From NCBI GenBank assembly GCA_021778315.1, contig JAJYCQ010000048.1:1-6834 (forward strand): a stretch of DNA of 6,834 nucleotides, given 5' to 3'. Source of the stretch: Acidobacteriota bacterium. GTDB taxonomy: Bacteria > Acidobacteriota > Terriglobia > Terriglobales > Acidobacteriaceae. This document shows positions 5,848 through 6,834 of the stretch, one piece after another (position 1 is the first letter of the stretch; each line of letters starts with the position of its first letter). A program made the translations under genes and the position numbers. Below the pieces are notes generated by a model, which did no database searches, was not told the origin of the DNA, and saw only the letters and a list, made by a program, of their open reading frames with translations.

Positions 5848-6534
5848 ATGCGGCAGATGCCGTTGGCCCATCAGGCAGAGTTTCAGGGGTACTCGAAGAA
5901 GACGCGGCGGGAGCAGTTTCTGGAAGAGATGAATGCGGTGATGCCGTGGGGTGAGTTGTTGGTGCTGGTTGCGCCGCACGACTCGAAGGGTGAGATGGGG
6001 CGCAAGCCTGTGGGGCTTGCGATCATGCTGCGGGTGTACTTTTTGCAGCAGTGGTCCGCGTTGTCGGATCCCGGCGTGGAAGATGCGCTATATGAATCGC
6101 CGGTGCTTCGCCGCTTCGCCGGTATCGATCTGGGCCGTACCCCGGCTCCGGACGAGACCACGATCCTCCACTTCCGCCACCTGCTGCACGGCGATGAAAC
6201 GAAGGTCTGGGGTGACGCTGGGTATCAGGGCCAGACCGAGGTGATTCATCAAGCCGCGCCTGAGGCACAGGACATGACCTCGCGCCGGGTGAAGACCAAA
6301 GCAGGTGTAGATGAAGCCGGGAAGCGGGGGAATCGTACCCAGGCCCGCGTACGCGCCAGGGTGGAGTGGCCGTTCCGCATCCTCAAGCGCGTGTTCGGAT
6401 TTACCAAGGTGCGCTATCGCGAATTGAAGAAGAATCACGAGTGGCTGTGCGCGGGGTTTGCGCTGGCGAACATCTACCAGCGCTGCAAACGGATCGCCAA
6501 GCTCAATCTTCGAACAGCCCCCATCGGGGCGTAG
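5848..6534 (+). pseudogene. IS5-family transposase with an in-frame internal deletion
   Basis: The 228 residues keep both ends of an IS5-type DDE transposase but lack the middle. Residues 1-113 are the N-terminal part (KKTRREQFLEEMNAVMPWGE; GLAIMLRVYFLQQWSALSDP; DLGRTPAPDETTILHFRHLL). At residues 112-114 the protein jumps straight to HGDETKVWGDAGYQGQ, normally located more than a hundred residues later. The second catalytic Asp (D123 in WGDAGYQG) and the Glu (E173 in RVEWPF) are present, but the segment with the first Asp (the usual TIVDATI-type motif) is missing, so the enzyme should be inactive. Full-length relatives have about 320-340 residues. The ATG at 5848 gives the family-like start MRQMPLAHQAEFQ; an in-frame ATG at 5821 lacks a ribosome binding site, while GGAGGGAG lies at 5829-5836. 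Confidence 0.85.
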
Positions 6535-6654
6535 TGGGTCCGGCCGAGGCCACATGAGTCTCCACAGGACGAAATAACATCACCGATCGCCGCTCAATCT
6601 GCTTCGTTGGTGTCATTACGGCTCAACAACAGACCCGTATCGTTATAACTCGCT

Positions 6655-6669
6655 GTTCTTCAGAGGTTC
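6655..6669 (-). repeat. Right terminal inverted repeat of the IS5-type element
   Basis: Read on the minus strand this is GAACCTCTGAAGAAC, matching the left end at 13 of 15 positions. It lies 120 bases after the transposase stop codon; the stretch between contains no evident gene. Confidence 0.75.
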
Positions 6670-6834
6670 CCTAGCGGGAAGTTCTTCTTGTTGCGATTTC
6701 GTTGCGTCACCTTCGCTGAATATGCGATCGGCCACGCTGTTTGGCCTCTTGAGACAAATTGCTGATCGATATCTGTGAAGCCCGGCTTCCGGGCTACCCA
6801 ATCGGACGTCTCAATGGGGCCGCGGCGGTAGATC
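6670..6834. other. Non-coding right flank
   Basis: No convincing gene is seen to the right edge on either strand. Its one clear structure is the hairpin at 6779-6795, described separately. A gene may begin just outside the window. Confidence 0.4.
6779..6795. repeat. Perfect hairpin AGCCCGG-CTT-CCGGGCT
   Basis: A 7-bp perfect stem with a three-base loop. Its CCCGG/CCGGG core resembles the CCCGGC-AAA-GCCGGG repeats around tnpA, especially when read on the minus strand, where the loop becomes AAG. It could be another REP-like repeat; no T run follows on the plus strand, so it is not a good terminator in that direction. Confidence 0.65.

Larger units (their letters stand above)
5780..6669 (+). 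mobile_element. Internally deleted IS5-family insertion sequence
   Basis: Inverted repeats GAGCCTCTGAAGAGC (5780-5794) and the reverse complement GAACCTCTGAAGAAC (6655-6669), 13 of 15 identical, enclose a damaged IS5-type transposase gene. The span is about 890 bases, whereas IS5-group elements with a full transposase are usually near 1.2 kb, which fits a loss of roughly 300 bases from the gene. The true ends may lie one or two bases further out, since G5779 and C6670 also agree. No matching target duplication is seen outside the ends (TTATG on the left, CTAGC on the right), so one flank has probably rearranged or decayed. Confidence 0.75.

Overview
The window looks like chromosomal DNA of an acidobacterium, most likely of the Terriglobia group (relatives of Granulicella, Terriglobus or Edaphobacter). 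The main reason is two secreted proteins of the VWFA-related family that is greatly expanded in Acidobacteriota, together with GC-rich coding DNA. The genus is an inference; there is no rRNA or other marker gene.

Layout. (1) Positions 1-435, minus strand: the 5' part of a secreted VWFA-related protein that runs off the left edge. (2) 601-1626, minus strand: a complete SAM-dependent O-methyltransferase of the dimerising, plant-COMT-like type, with a strong ribosome binding site and an intrinsic terminator (539-578) that separates it from gene 1. (3) 1627-1988: a divergent intergenic region with no convincing promoter. (4) 1989-4919, plus strand: a complete 976-residue exported protein that joins a VWFA-related N-terminal half to a separate C-terminal domain. 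(5) 4920-5561: a degenerate IS200/IS605-type unit. Its tnpA (minus strand) carries a one-base frameshift that separates the HUH motif from the catalytic tyrosine. Several short GC-rich hairpins surround it, one of them present as identical 18-base copies on both sides. (6) 5780-6669: an IS5-family element with recognisable terminal inverted repeats but a transposase that has lost its middle, including the first catalytic aspartate. (7) 6670-6834: non-coding DNA with one more perfect hairpin.

How it fits together. The left two thirds is a resident block of envelope/secreted protein genes around a single methyltransferase; nothing shows that these genes form one pathway. The right third is a graveyard of two small insertion sequences downstream of the large gene, both apparently unable to move by themselves. 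The most interesting structures are non-coding: the hairpin cluster around tnpA, an inverted repeat that would hide the tnpA ribosome binding site, and the IS5 derivative that kept its ends while losing its catalytic core. I found no clear evidence of a wholly new system.
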